Origin: Strongylocentrotus purpuratus
Lineage: Eukaryota; Echinodermata; Echinoidea; Camarodonta; Strongylocentrotidae
DNA length: 64,000 bases
Reading direction: 5' to 3'
Assembly (NCBI RefSeq): GCF_000002235.5
Contig: NW_022145609.1
Location: 24,689,493 to 24,753,492, forward strand
Every line of letters begins with the position of its first letter. Positions within the stretch are counted from its first letter, which is position 1. Of the stretch, positions 1-10,873 are shown piece after piece. The notes beneath the pieces were generated by a model that searched no databases, was not told where the DNA came from, and saw only the letters and a list, made by a program, of their open reading frames with translations. The position numbers were made by a program, and so were the translations under genes.

Positions 1-240
1 ACGTACGGGCTTCGAATGCCTATTGCTGGACAAATGTACTTAAGCAAGACATTTATCTACATTCGACCAAGGTCACTGTGTAGGAAGGGGATACCTGGTA
101 GGATTTATTCCTTGAATGCACCGAGCGCCTATATTTTCCGGAGCTAAAGAAGGGGTAAAACTATCCAAAGAGTATCCCTTAAGAGCGCATAGAGAGGTTA
201 TATCATTATGTGATACACGATTTACAAGAAAGGAAAACTA
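1..240. mobile_element. tRNA-derived SINE, copy 1 (cut by window edge)
   Basis: Body of a marine-invertebrate SINE: TTCGAATGCC B-box-like start, AAGCAAGACATTTATCTAC, GGATTTATTCCTTGAATGCA, CCGAGCGCCTA and the tail GCGCATAGAGAGG. It lies about 30-60 bp from the EGF exon. The same SINE-exon pair recurs at 3.79-4.23 and 4.29-4.73 kb. Confidence 0.75.
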
Positions 241-269
241 ATATTGTAAGTATGAGGGTGGAGACATAC

Positions 270-383
270 CTGTTTGACAGTAATCTCCTTTGAAGCCTTC
301 GGGACAGAAGCACTGGAAACCTCCATGGATGTCTGAACATGTGCCTCCATTCTGACAAGGGTTACTCAGGCACTTGTTGATAT
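270..383 (-). CDS. EGF exon, last visible exon of the gene
   Basis: 114 bp, phase 1-1; acceptor CTTTCCAG, donor GTATGTCTCC. Same module as the exon at 4113, but it begins DINKC and has SDIHGG. Lys in place of Glu in the calcium motif may weaken calcium binding. The gene runs on beyond the left edge. Confidence 0.88.
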
Positions 384-3300
384 CTGGAAAGGAGCATTGT
401 TCAATTAGTGAAAGTATTGAAAATATTGATATTCTTTCACCTCAAGATGGCTATAATAATGAACCTCCGGAATTGTGTGCCCTCTTTCATTTTTCTGAAT
501 TACGAAACTTTGGAGCAACGAACCTTGGGGAAAAACGAACCTTCGGAATGAATTTGAGGAATAACGAGCATTCTGAAATATGAACCTTCGTTAAAAAATA
601 TTTAAAAAACGACATGTAATCGTTTTTCTTATACATATACCATGTTCATAGTATCAAGCATCAAGTATCAAGTTTATTTGTCATCCAGAAAAACACATGT
701 GAAAAAATATAATAGAGTATAATCATAACAGTACAATGTATAATAAAGAAAGACGAGGAGACCTTGGTTGAAGCACAGCTTGATATAAGTTAAGGCCCCC
801 TCATGTGATGTGACAAAGATAACTGATTCATGAATACAACAACAAATATGGAATATATAAAGCTATTTACAAAATACTCTCAGAGAACAACTACTCAACG
901 ATGCATCGACCACAGCATGGATGACTACAACAAGTACACCCGAAGATGCGCACATCCCCATCACACCGGGTGAGCTAACAAACTCAACGTATGTGTGAAA
1001 ATATGTATCATATGAGCAAAAATCAACCCGCCCATGGGAGGGTGATCTAATATGGACAAACCCAAGCTGACACCAAATCGAGACATCAATGAGTTATTGC
1101 TCTCTGAGTGCAGATGTCAAGTAGGAATATATGGTATATGTACAGATGGGAAAGAAAAAGAAAAAAAGAAAAGGGATCAAGGGGATTATATCAAAGAAAT
1201 AACGAAAAATAGATCGAGAGTAGAGTTAAATATGCCCCCAGTACACAAAAAATAAAGCTTGATAACACATTCATGTGACATCGACATACTTGTGAATATG
1301 AGCCTTCGTTAAAAAATTTTTAAAAAAAACGACATGTAATCGTTTTCCTTATACATGTGCCATGTTCATAGTAACGTCGAGAGAGGCAAGTATTGATCAA
1401 ATGCCTAGTCAAATGCCAGTGTACGCATCCGGCAAAGATTCGAACCCTCAACCTCCCGATTCAAAGTCAAGGACATGAACCATGAACCATACACATTAAA
1501 ATTGTTAAAGGAGAAAGTGTAAATTCACCACACTCTAATTTCAGATTACTCTCTATAAATAAGTTATACAAATCTAATTTTCCCAGTAGTGATAAACATC
1601 ACCTGGCTTTAACATAAAAACAAAACAACGAGTGCAGCCTGAATGTGTTAGACTACATATAGAAATATTATTTGTTATATATTATTTCTCTATCACCACA
1701 AATATAAAACATTTAATATATAATTTCTATATAAGAGAATACAAACAAACAAAAAGAACAGGGGAATTTGACGTGTTTGGAAACCAGCAGACCTACAACA
1801 AAAAAACAGTTCATGGGCGTTTAGTAGGCCCCGGAATACATCATTATTTCATCTGATTTATTTCATCTATACAAATGCACATATACCTTGTAAGGGATAT
1901 GTAAAAAAACAAAAACATTTGGACTTTGATAGACAAATTTCGGTATTATCTCGTATATTTTCTATTCAATTCCAGATGTTTTGACATATTGACGGATTGT
2001 TGAGAGGATCAAACCCCATTACCGTAATAGAAAAAGCAATATGTTGTACTAATGTCAGTATTGAAGGGGAAAACAAACCTGACCAAGTTTCATCATTGTA
2101 GCTCATGTGAATTGGGTAAACTAGTTTGATATGTTCTATTCATTGTCAATTATAACAAACAGCGTGAAAAGAATTATCATTCAAGTTATGGTTCAGTATT
2201 TTGAGCCAATTACAGATCTGCCAAATTGTCACGTGGTAAATATTCAAAAATAGAGAGGTTTAATATATACATGTATCCCATTTTCCGCATTCGATATCTC
2301 TTTTATGACTTTAAAGAACAAATCCCTCCTATGAAGTAGATGCAAGGGGCACGATGTATACCAAAAAAAAAAGGGAGAAAGGGAAAGGAAAAGTGAAAAG
2401 AAGTAAATAAAGTCTCCTGCCTCGTTCCCCCTCGTAGGTAGCCTCGACAATTTATACTTCATCCATCAAATAAAATTACTGCCCATCCCAGTAATGCCAG
2501 AGGCCCCCGCTACACCACTGCCTTACTGAATGATTATATTCTTGTCTAGCTATCTCTTCGTGGTGCTATGTCTTGAGGGTATCGAGTCCATTTGTCTTGT
2601 CCTAACCTGAACGTTAGAGAAGAGAACAAGGTCACGTATCACAGGAGCCGATCTAACATCCATAGAAGATCTGTATCAGAAAAATGCCCTTTTTAAAGTA
2701 AAACAAATAATGCATGACCCCTCGCACCCACTGAATGAGTACTTCAATTATAACAGATCTGGAATACGCCTGTGCACACCACGAACACAACGTGCACGTT
2801 TCCGAAGATCCTTTATCCCCGACTCCATTCATCTTTTCAATGCCAAAGCAAATCATGTTTGATTACTATGAACCTACCATGTAATGTATCAATATATTTG
2901 CCATGAATACTGCATCCAACTATCTACTAACATATGAGCCAGTAACTACAATATATGTGTCATCAATAAACGTAACAATAATAACGATGCCGGTATTAAC
3001 TATACTACTGAAAATGGTAATCGATAATAATAATAATAATAATAATATTAATAATAATAATAAATAATAATTCATGTATTTATTATCATTTTAAGATTTA
3101 CTATGGAATAATCAATAAATATTAAATAATTTAGCTTCATATTTTGTAAAATGAAATATGATATTATCTCTATAACCACCATATATACCGTGGCTTACTC
3201 ACATATTATCTCATTCTCTATGTATGTTGATCATAATGTTTATGTTTATCATTGTCCTGTAATATTTCATGTATATATTTGTATTGTAATACTCTGTAAC

Positions 3301-3786
3301 CAGTGGAAAACAAATTTCCTGTAAAGGACAATAAATTATTATACTTATACTATACTTATACAATAAAGATATGTACAAAATATAAAACGGTGCTTTCCAC
3401 GCCTTGAAAATGATTTAAGTGATTTAGTCATCCTTGCACAGTCAACGCGAGAAAAATGGGACTTTGTGTGACATTTCTGTACAAAACGATGAGAGTGTAA
3501 CTCGGGAAACAGCCCTTTGTTCAAAATCAAGACTGAAACATTTTTGCGCAGACCAATTTTCACGAGCTTTTCGAAATTAGCCAGTGCTCACTCAAGCATA
3601 AAATGTTGTCAATATTTTTAGTGCTACCCGCTTGAAAAGACCCTCACCCATAATAAGGCATACACATCGCACACAAAATCGTACAGTGCTCTTGCCAAAA
3701 AATGTTGGTCTTAATTTTGAAATAGGTACTTCTGCAAATTATTTATATATATATAAATATATATTTATATTCAGGGAAAAATTATG
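384..3786. other. Intron, AT-rich, with decayed repeats
   Basis: No exon recognised. An 80-bp direct repeat (573-654 and 1293-1373, containing AACGACATGTAATCGTTT-like sequence) brackets 640 bp of unknown sequence. Positions 1390-1500 look like a decayed tRNA-derived SINE on the minus strand (GGGTTCGAATC B box). Positions 3020-3070 are AAT microsatellite. Positions 3100-3340 resemble a LINE 3' tail ending GGACAATAAATTATTAT. Confidence 0.55.
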
Positions 3787-4075
3787 AGAGCTCGGTTAGC
3801 AGAGGTGTTGTGTTGTACTTGGTGTTTCCGGACTGTGAACCATAACGTACGGGCTTCGAATACCTATTGCTGGACAAATGTACTTAAGCAAGACATTTAT
3901 CTACATTTAACCAAGGTCACAGTGTAGGAAGTGGATACCTGGTAGGATTTATTCCTTGATTGCACCGAGCGCCTATGTTTGCCGGAGCTAAAGAAGGGGT
4001 AAAACTATCCAAAGAGTATCCCTTAAAGGCGCATAGAGAGGTTCTATCATTATGTGATACACGATTTACAAGAAA
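3787..4075 (+). mobile_element. tRNA-derived SINE, copy 2
   Basis: A tRNA-like head (GAGCTCGGTTAGCAGAG ... GGGCTTCGAATACC), SINE body and GCGCATAGAGAGG tail. Duplicated together with the neighbouring EGF exon. Confidence 0.75.
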
Positions 4076-4112
4076 GTAAAACTAATATTGTAAGTATGAG
4101 GGGGAGACATAC

Positions 4113-4226
4113 CTGTTTGACAGTAATCACCTTTGAAGCCTTCAGGACAGAAGCACTGGAAACCTCCATCGATGTCTGAACACGTGCCTCCATTCTGACA
4201 AGGGTTACTCAGGCACTCGTTGATAT
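4113..4226 (-). CDS. Calcium-binding EGF exon
   Basis: 114 bp, phase 1-1; acceptor CTTTCCAG, donor GTATGTCTCC. It encodes [19 protein letters not shown] and [16 protein letters not shown], a full six-cysteine EGF with the DINEC calcium-binding start. It is part of a tandem triplication with the exons at 270 and 4636. Confidence 0.9.
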
Positions 4227-4289
4227 CTGGAAAGTAGCATTGTAGCAAATTATTTATATATATAAATATATATTTGTATTAAGGGAACA

Positions 4290-4590
4290 ATTATGAGAGC
4301 TCGGTTAGCAGAGGAGTTGTGTTGTACTTGGTTTTTCCGGACTGTGAACCATAAGGTATGGGTTTCGAATGCCTATTGCTGGACAAATGTACTTAAGCAA
4401 GACATTTATCTACATTTCGTCCTTGTTTTGACCAAGGTGTAGGAAGTGGATAGCTGGCAGGATTCAGGATTTATTCCTTGAATGCACCGAGCGCCTATGT
4501 TTGCCAGAGCTAAAGATCGGGTAATAGCATCCAAAGAGTATCCCTTAAGGGCGCATAGAGAGGTTCTATCATTATGTGATACGCGATTTA
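4290..4590 (+). mobile_element. tRNA-derived SINE, copy 3
   Basis: Same head and body as copy 2, next to the decayed EGF exon. It has small indels, such as an extra CAGGATT before GGATTTATTCC. Confidence 0.73.
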
Positions 4591-4635
4591 CAAGTAAGGA
4601 AAACTAATATTGTAAGTATGAGGGGGAAGACATAC

Positions 4636-4733
4636 TGTTTGACAGTAATCCCCTTTGAAGCCTTCGGGACAGAAGCACTGGAAACTTCCATGGATGTCTG
4701 AAAATGTTCCTCCATTCTGGCAAGGGTTACTTT
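4636..4733 (-). pseudogene. Decayed EGF exon copy
   Basis: 98 bp against 114 bp in its two sister exons. It lacks about 15 bases at the acceptor side, removing the DINECLS start, and one base at the donor side. One cysteine is Phe (GTFSD in place of GTCSD). The length is no longer a multiple of three, so inclusion would break the frame; it is probably skipped. Confidence 0.78.
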
Positions 4734-5085
4734 CTGGAAAGTAGCATTGTTCATTTAGTGAAAGTAATGAAAATATTGATATTCTTTCACCTCAAAATGG
4801 CTATGATATTGTCATCAGTTTTTGGTGATTTGGTGGAGAAAAGCAACAAATTTGCAAAATACCTCGTGGATTTTAAAACTTTATGAAGTGATGAAGATCA
4901 ATTATGTTTTAGTTGTTTATCTTATTTGTTTATCAATTACCTGTCGTGCTTTTTTCGTCAGAAAACTTCCCTTTTAAAACTATTTCAACGTATTTCGAGT
5001 TTAAAAGAGTTTTCCATGTTTGTTTTTATAGATTAATGAATAAGTCTATTAATGTTTAAATGTTAGAAAAAGATACATATCTCAC
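4734..5085. other. Intron, nothing recognised
   Basis: The part next to the decayed EGF exon matches 384-460, so the triplicated block includes some intron. The rest is AT-rich without visible features. Confidence 0.5.
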
Positions 5086-5457
5086 CTTCAGTCCTTTCTG
5101 CTGTTAGATTCACCAAGAATCCACTTCCCATAAGCGAACCGACCGCTCTACTGGAGTCCCCAGTATCCGACATAAATCTAAACCACAATCCTCGAGTGGG
5201 GGAGGTAATATCTTCAGGCAATTCACTTCCAGTCAACTCCACTAGGATTGTGGGCATTAAAGGACTCGAGCCGTAGCCCACGGCAAGCAAAGAACCGTTG
5301 GTGAGGTTAAAGAAGTCGAAACGCGCCCTCACGCTGTGATCCTGAGGAGCCATTATCCGCCAAATCTCGTGCACGCTGTCCTTTGCACCAAGAGGAAAGT
5401 CTGGTGAGCGGAGCTGTTGGACCGTAGACTCGTTCACCAAGATTAGAGGATTATCAT
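5086..5457 (-). CDS. CUB domain exon 3, divergent and cysteine-free
   Basis: 372 bp, phase 1-1; acceptor TTTGGTAACAG, donor GTGAGATATG. It encodes QLRSPDFPLGAKDSVHEIWR, FFNLTNGSLLAVGYG, LTGSELPEDITS and LWFRFMSDTGDSSRAVG. It is more divergent than the other two CUBs and also lacks every canonical cysteine. It splices in frame to the EGF exons to its left. Confidence 0.83.
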
Positions 5458-5648
5458 CTGTTACCAAAAAAAAAGGATAACACTAAATGTGGCAGAAATA
5501 CAGGCATGTCTTTTCCTATAAAAAAAGACATACGAAAATAAATTGAGAAATTGTATGTTTGTTGTGAAATAATTTTAAGATCATCTGATCATTCTGAAGA
5601 TTTTAAAATCCCTAGAATTTCAACATGACACGAACACGATCTTATTAC

Positions 5649-6008
5649 CTCTCGGATCCACAGCGTTCAGTGTTGCCATGAATCCAACGTCAGTCAGTCC
5701 GGAGTCACTCTTGAATTTGAGCCACATATGGCGATCATGTGACTTCACAGTTGTTTTTAACCCATAGCCCGTGAGCCTCGCAAGCTCTGTGTAACTCAGT
5801 GGCGTCAGTCCATCGCCCACAAACAAGCTGTCGTAGTTAAATTCGGTAGCGAAGTCGACGATGTCCAGCCTGACGCTGTGGTTAACAGGGGCCGATACCT
5901 GCCAGACGATGTTATCGCCGATGTCGTAGTTGGAAGGGTAGTTTGGAGAAGTGATGTTCACTGGGACGGCACGCTCAAGGGTGATTTCAATAACACCCGG
6001 TGTTATTG
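5649..6008 (-). CDS. CUB domain exon 2, cysteine-free
   Basis: 360 bp, phase 1-1; acceptor ATTTCTTTCAG, donor GTAATA. CUB signatures: ITSPNYPSNYDIGDNIVWQV, DFATEFNYDSLFVGDG, LTGYGLKTT, MWLKFKSDSGLTDVGFMATL. It has no cysteine. It is the closest relative of the CUB at 12.2 kb and has the same exon length. Confidence 0.9.
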
Positions 6009-6189
6009 CTGAAAGAAATATAAATTTAACCAGAATACTTATGATTTGTTTTTGTTTAATCCAATGAATAACGCCAAAACATATTTTTGAGACCATAATT
6101 TCAAGACGGAAAATTGAACCTTGAAGTATGACTAATGTGAACTTATAATCGGAAGAATTCGGACTCCTATCGAAGGGCAGGTTGATGTG

Positions 6190-6400
6190 CTGGCCAGAGG
6201 GCCACTTCACTTCACAACTGCTGCTTCCAAACTGTGGAATAACCTACCAATCTCTTCGTAACCACCAATCTGTCAATACCTTCAAAAATGATCTCAAAAC
6301 TTTACTTTTCTGTTAAAAATATAACTGTAAAGCGCATTTGAACATGTATAATTATGAAAAATGCGCTATATAGATACATTATTATTATCATTATTATTCA
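6190..6400 (+). mobile_element. LINE 3' end (C-terminus of ORF2 plus tail)
   Basis: Translation gives AASKLWNNLP and, one frame over, SLRNHQSVNTFKNDLKTLLF, the hallmark C-terminal end of CR1/L2-like LINE reverse transcriptases, with a frameshift between the two parts. It is followed by AAAGCGCATTTGAACATG, AATGCGCTATATAGATA and a TTATTATTA tail. A 5'-truncated old insertion in the intron between protease exon 4 and CUB exon 2. Confidence 0.75.
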
Positions 6401-6730
6401 CGGTCAAAGGGGCCAGTTGATCAAATACAATAATGGGAACCAGAAGGCTTCAGAAAGCTACAATTGGCCAGTCGCACATACATTCCTTGGTTTAACCTTT
6501 AGCCGAAGTCCTCTCCATAAAATTCCAAAATATTTCTAGGAATCAACTCCTCATCAATTTCAATGGCATGTAGAAAATCATTGGATTTTGTAATACGCCA
6601 TTGTAATGCAAGCACATTTCAGTAGGTGGTAGACAAAGGCTTTTAAAATTGCCGTGTATTGTTTTTTTATGTTGTTGTTGTTGTTGTTGAAATTCTTCCG
6701 ATCATGATTCTACTACACAGGTGTACTCAC

Positions 6731-6881
6731 CTCCTGAAACCACAGCTGTAATAAATGACTGGAACTGTGAGATTCGGGTGTAGACGCCGGGCAAGTCTAC
6801 TCCTTTGCATACTCCTCCAAATCCGACCAGATGCCATCGACCATCATCACCCTCACAGGTCAAAGGCCTGCCGCTGTCTCC
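6731..6881 (-). CDS. Trypsin-like protease exon 4 (catalytic Ser, altered pocket)
   Basis: 151 bp, phase 0 in, 1 out; acceptor AAAAATCAG, donor GTGAGTACAC. The catalytic Ser is present in GDSGRPLTC, but the usual GDSGGP has Arg for the second Gly. The pocket wall normally read as VVSWGxGC is here LVGFGGVC, about three residues shorter with SWG replaced by GFG. Cys201 and Cys220 partners are kept, and PGVYTRI is normal. Activity may be changed or lost despite an intact triad. Confidence 0.9.
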
Positions 6882-6957
6882 CTGATTTTTGTAATAATAA
6901 ACACGAGATAATCAAATTGAATTGGATGACTTCCAAACTAAAAAAATATCCGACATA

Positions 6958-7108
6958 GGCAGGCACGTAGCGACAGGGGGGGGGGGGGGGCACGTGCCCC
7001 CCCCCCAAATTCCAAGATCGGTTGAACTTTTTTAGACCCCTTTTTTACCTCGATCGATTACATGTATGTGCCCCCCCCCCTAAACATCAAACTCTGGCTA
7101 CGGGCCTG
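6958..7108. mobile_element. MITE-like G/C-run element with inverted ends
   Basis: Ends CAGGCACGTAGC and GCTACGGGCCTG are inverted repeats (11 of 12). Inside are long G and C runs around GGGCACGTGCCC. This style is common in marine invertebrate genomes. No coding capacity. Confidence 0.6.
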
Positions 7109-7379
7109 AACATAGGACCACACACATGTGTAGCTTTCGAAAAAGTACATGTATTCGAAACCTGGCAGTTTGATATATATTTCAGGGGTCTGTAAGTCAG
7201 TGTGTCCAAATTCTGAAACAAAGACAAAAAGGATATAAAATTGAAAATTACTGAGTAAAAAAAAATACCACGGCAGTCAGTGTCACCGTCATGAGGGAAA
7301 CGGGAGTACAGCCCAAATAATCGGTCTAATGAAAATAAAATATGATGGGAGAGCAGAAAAGCAACTTGGGTAAAAGGTA

Positions 7380-7740
7380 ATGACTCAATCCTATGCCCTT
7401 ATCTCCTTCCATGCTGTCGTAGTACTGGAAATTCGAAGGTCATGGGTTTGACTCCCGGCAAGGCACTGATGTCCTTTGACAAGGCAGTAATCTACATCTG
7501 CCACTCCATACCCAGGATTGAATGTGAACACTGTAGGAGCACGAAGCCTGTGTGATAGTTATTGCGTTATGCCCTCACGGTGACCCTGTGGTAGGAATAC
7601 TCCCCAAAGAGTGGAGATGCTGCACATTTTGCGTATGAATGAATCCAGTGTCCGGGATAATAATATTTTTAAAGCGCTTAGACACGGTATTTTGTCTTAA
7701 GCACTATCCATGTATAAATCTAGATTTTTCATTATATTCA
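7380..7740 (+). mobile_element. tRNA-related SINE
   Basis: B-box-like GGGTTTGACTCCCGG, then AAGGCACTGATGTCC, GACAAGGCAGTAATCTAC and a tail with AAAGCGCTTAGACAC-type sequence. In the intron between protease exons 3 and 4. Confidence 0.6.
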
Positions 7741-7746
7741 TTTTTA

Positions 7747-7809
7747 GTAGTAGTAGTAGAAGTGTAAGTAGTAGCAGTAGTAGTAGTAATAATAGTAGTA
7801 ATAGTAGTA

Positions 7810-7843
<34 letters not shown>
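7747..7843. repeat. AGT microsatellite
   Basis: Interrupted (AGT)n/(AGA) array of about 95 bp directly after the SINE tail. Confidence 0.9.
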
Positions 7844-7961
7844 CATTCTTTTAATTCAAACCTCATAACAGTTGCCTATTGTGTCCGATACCGACGCCCC
7901 CATGACACCTGTGCCCCCCTCGCATGGTTAACACTCAGTATACGCCATAGATAGCAGTTAC

Positions 7962-8101
7962 CTTACAAGTATCAATTCCACCTGGCTGATGTTCAGCACA
8001 TATCATTTCTTCTGTCAGAGTCCCGTTGTAGGAAAGTTCAGAATTGCACCAGTCTTGGTCAAGAAGTGTCAATACTGCTTTTTTCAAGCTCTCTGTCAAC
8101 G
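7962..8101 (-). CDS. Trypsin-like protease exon 3 (S1 Asp)
   Basis: 140 bp, phase 1 in, 0 out; acceptor TTTCGCAG, donor GTAACT. It encodes DQDWCNSEL (Cys168), EEMICAEH (Cys182) and GGIDTCK (Asp189, Cys191). Asp at 189 predicts cleavage after Arg/Lys if the pocket is otherwise normal. Confidence 0.9.
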
Positions 8102-8594
8102 CTGCGAAATATTAAAGTAAATCATTGTTTACATATTCTGTAAGCAAAATAATTTCAAGTCAAATTATCATCAAACGTTTGAAACCATTTAAAGAGTTAT
8201 AGAAAGGTAGAGTAGATTCAGCACTGCTATTTAGCATGATTTTTAATTTTTAAACCATCCAATAAATACATTAATTAATAATAATTAGGTGAATAAGGGT
8301 ATCAAGTTAGGTGGATGAAATCATATTGGTTATAATTTTTCAGATCTACGTGAAGAAGAACTACTGAAGAGCATGTTCAAAGCTTCCCTGTTTGAAAGAG
8401 GCCTTTTGGATATCACATTTCTTTCAATCAGATAACCTAGAGAATTGATTGGCTAAAGGTTTATTCATTATTGTTTGTCTGTTTAGTAGCACTGTCAGGA
8501 TTTTTTGTTCATTACAGAGCAGTAGAGTCGCTGCGCTATATACATTAATGTAATTATTATTATCATTATCAAATATAAGTAAAGCAGTACATAC
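8102..8594. other. Intron with LINE/SINE-type tail
   Basis: Positions 8525-8580 read GCTGCGCTATATACATTAATG followed by ATTATTATTATC, matching the tail style seen at 6.35 kb. No body is recognisable upstream. Confidence 0.45.
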
Positions 8595-8863
8595 GTGGGC
8601 CATCCAGTGTAATTCCCCATCCAGCGACGAGGCAGCGATGATAGTCCTTGAGTTCATCCGAGGATTCCGACAGACACGCGGGTCTAACGTAGTCACTGAA
8701 TGTCACCGGTTCAGCAAGTCGTATCAGAGCGATGTCGTTGAAGAGCCAATAAGAGTCGTACTCGGGATGGACGAAAATATCAGCCACCTCAACCGCTACC
8801 TCGTTGTCGGAGTTATCCGTCAAGTGTGCGTTCCCAAAAACCACACGATCGACGTAGTAATCA
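8595..8863 (-). CDS. Trypsin-like protease exon 2 (catalytic Asp)
   Basis: 269 bp, phase 2 in, 1 out; acceptor ATTTATAG, donor GTATGT. It encodes VVFGNAHLTDNSDNEV, VHPEYDSYWLFNDIALIRL with catalytic Asp102 in NDIAL, VRPACLSESS (Cys122) and RCLVAGWG (Cys136). It is ordinary for an S1A protease. Confidence 0.92.
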
Positions 8864-9189
8864 CTATAAATGATAGTGGATTTAAATCAGTGATTTTTAC
8901 TAGGGCGAAATATAATCATGTATATCAAAAGGACATCTCAACGGAGCTGCATTTATTTGAGCATGATATATATTATATATTAACTGTAGTTTCATACATG
9001 TACATCATGATTTCATTATATATTACAAACGTTGTATCTGCTATGTCTCACAGGGGAATTAACTAGCTCCTGATACATCAGACGTTATACGGTCATGTAA
9101 ATGTAAGTCCCTAAATTAAACATAATTCTGTAACAACACTGAAGTGAAATCCCGTCATCTGGTAGTTATAGTCGGAGGGGGTATAGTAA

Positions 9190-9495
9190 CGCTGCCGTCC
9201 GTCCTTCCGTAACAAATCTGGTTCCCGATCGATAACTTTAGTAATGTTTGACGGATTTTAATGAAATTTGATATGAAGGTACATGGTATCAAAACACAAC
9301 CTAAGTTCGATTTCGGAGTATGTAGGTCAAAGTTCATAGCTCATTAAATATGCGAATCTGGTTTCCGTTCGATAACTTTAGGAATGTTTTACGGATTTTA
9401 ATGAAATTTGATATGAAGGTACATGCATGAAAATACAGCCTAAGTTCGATTTCGGAGTATGTAGGTCAATGTTGAATGGTCATAACTCTATGCGA
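9190..9495. repeat. Tandem ~145-bp repeat, two copies
   Basis: Two copies (about 9205-9350 and 9352-9490) share CGATAACTTTAG, TTTTAATGAAATTTGATATG and TTCGATTTCGGAGTATGTAG. Preceded by CCGTCCGTCC. The rest of this intron (8864-9998) shows only a CATA run at 9650 and AT-rich sequence. Confidence 0.75.
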
Positions 9496-9998
9496 AAATA
9501 CATAATTGTTATGCGAAAATGTGGTTAACTTCCTTGCCTAATAATATAATAGTATATTCTAATGGAGGTAACTTGTTCTGACGTATTAGGCCATTATACC
9601 CTGCAAGGGGATGCTATGCTTTGGGTTAACTTTTTCTATTTATTTCATACATACATACATACATACAATTACTTTTCATATAGCGCAAAGTTCAATAAAA
9701 TGTTGCTTAATGCCTTTTACATGATATTGTAATTGGGTTGATCTGTTCTAAAGAACGGATATATAATTGGGTGTACAGATATTGACTACTAGTGATACTT
9801 TATATATATATCTTCATGACTATGATTATTTAGACGAAAACTCAGTGCATAATTTGTTTAGTTCTAGTACATGCACTCTAGAGGTAAACACGTTCGCTTC
9901 TATATAAATTAAACTAAGTAAATATCCCTGGGAAGGTAAGGTGTCAATTTGCTTTCATTTCCACAGAGCAAACGATTTAATAGTGGCATCATACTTAC

Positions 9999-10197
9999 AC
10001 ACAGTGAGCGGCGGTAAGAACCCATTGAGAGTTGATCAGGGTAGACCCACACCAATGTCCTCCAAAATCCAATCCTTCGATGCGGAGTGAACCAATCCAA
10101 GGGAATTCCCCTTGGCGTGCGTTGGTACCACCAAGAACCCTGTATTGGTCTGGTGCGTATGCAGGGCGTGTCCCGCATATGTTGGTATCGAAAATAT
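9999..10197 (-). CDS. Trypsin-like protease exon 1 (activation site, catalytic His)
   Basis: 199 bp, phase 1 in, 2 out; acceptor CCTCCCCCAG, donor GTAAGTATG. It carries the propeptide cysteine (NICGTRP), the activation site [16 protein letters not shown] (Val-Leu-Gly-Gly in place of Ile-Val-Gly-Gly), the Cys42 region HWCGSTLI and the catalytic His in LTAAHC. The propeptide Cys can pair with Cys122 of exon 2, keeping the cleaved chain attached to the FZ/LDLa stalk. Confidence 0.92.
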
Positions 10198-10638
10198 CTG
10201 GGGGAGGGATAAAGTCGCAAGTCAGTGGCACAACGACGGGAAGGGAAGGGGCATCCACCCATTTCGAATAGCACCCCTTTGCCTCCCCCAAAGCAAATGA
10301 AACAAAACAAAGCATAAATCGAAAATAAAATGAAAAGAGGAGGGAAAAGGATGCCCGAAGAAGATGATAGACCACCTTTGGATACCCTCCAATCCACCTC
10401 CTTTTTGGATGCTGATTTTCATTTTTCTCTAAAAACCCACTTGGCAGTAAGATCAGTGCCGCCATCCCCATCTTATAGCTACACGCCACTGTCACATGTG
10501 ATGAATTCAATAGAACATGCTGACATCTTTTCTTCGGTTTTATGAACTATCATTTATAAACACTTAGTGCATCTTGTTAAGTCCAATCATATTCTTAACT
10601 CGATATCATCTACATGAATATGGCTGCATGGTCTTTAC
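10198..10638. other. Intron, no feature
   Basis: Separates FZ exon 2 from protease exon 1. Open frames here are short and resemble no protein I know. Confidence 0.5.
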
Positions 10639-10873
10639 CTCCCGCAGGGCCAAAACAGCTCCCATCTTCCTCCTGTTCATCGGTAAACATGGAACAGTTG
10701 ACGGGCCAAGGAGGGTCGAGGAGTTGCTCAAAGGATGCCTTGCAGGCATCAGTGACTGCCAAACAGTCGGAGTAGCACACCCGATGGGTGGGGCCGTTAT
10801 GGGTGCATTCCGGATAGTAAACGGAGCACATGAAGGGGATCAGGTGATCATGGCACGATGATATAGTAGCTTC
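10639..10873 (-). CDS. Frizzled (FZ) domain, exon 2
   Basis: 235 bp, phase 0 in, 1 out; acceptor ACCATAG, donor GTAAAGAC. It holds the other eight FZ cysteines: SSCHDHLIPFMCSVYYPEC, RVCYSDCLAV, TDACKASF, PWPVNCSMF, GSCFG, ten in all with exon 1. FZ domains bind Wnt-type ligands, or in corin contribute to substrate binding. It ends in phase 1 and joins the protease propeptide. Confidence 0.87.

Noticed and set aside
8638-9066. A 142-residue plus-strand frame over protease exon 2
   Set aside because: It is the antisense shadow of the minus-strand exon encoding NDIALIRL and VRPACL.
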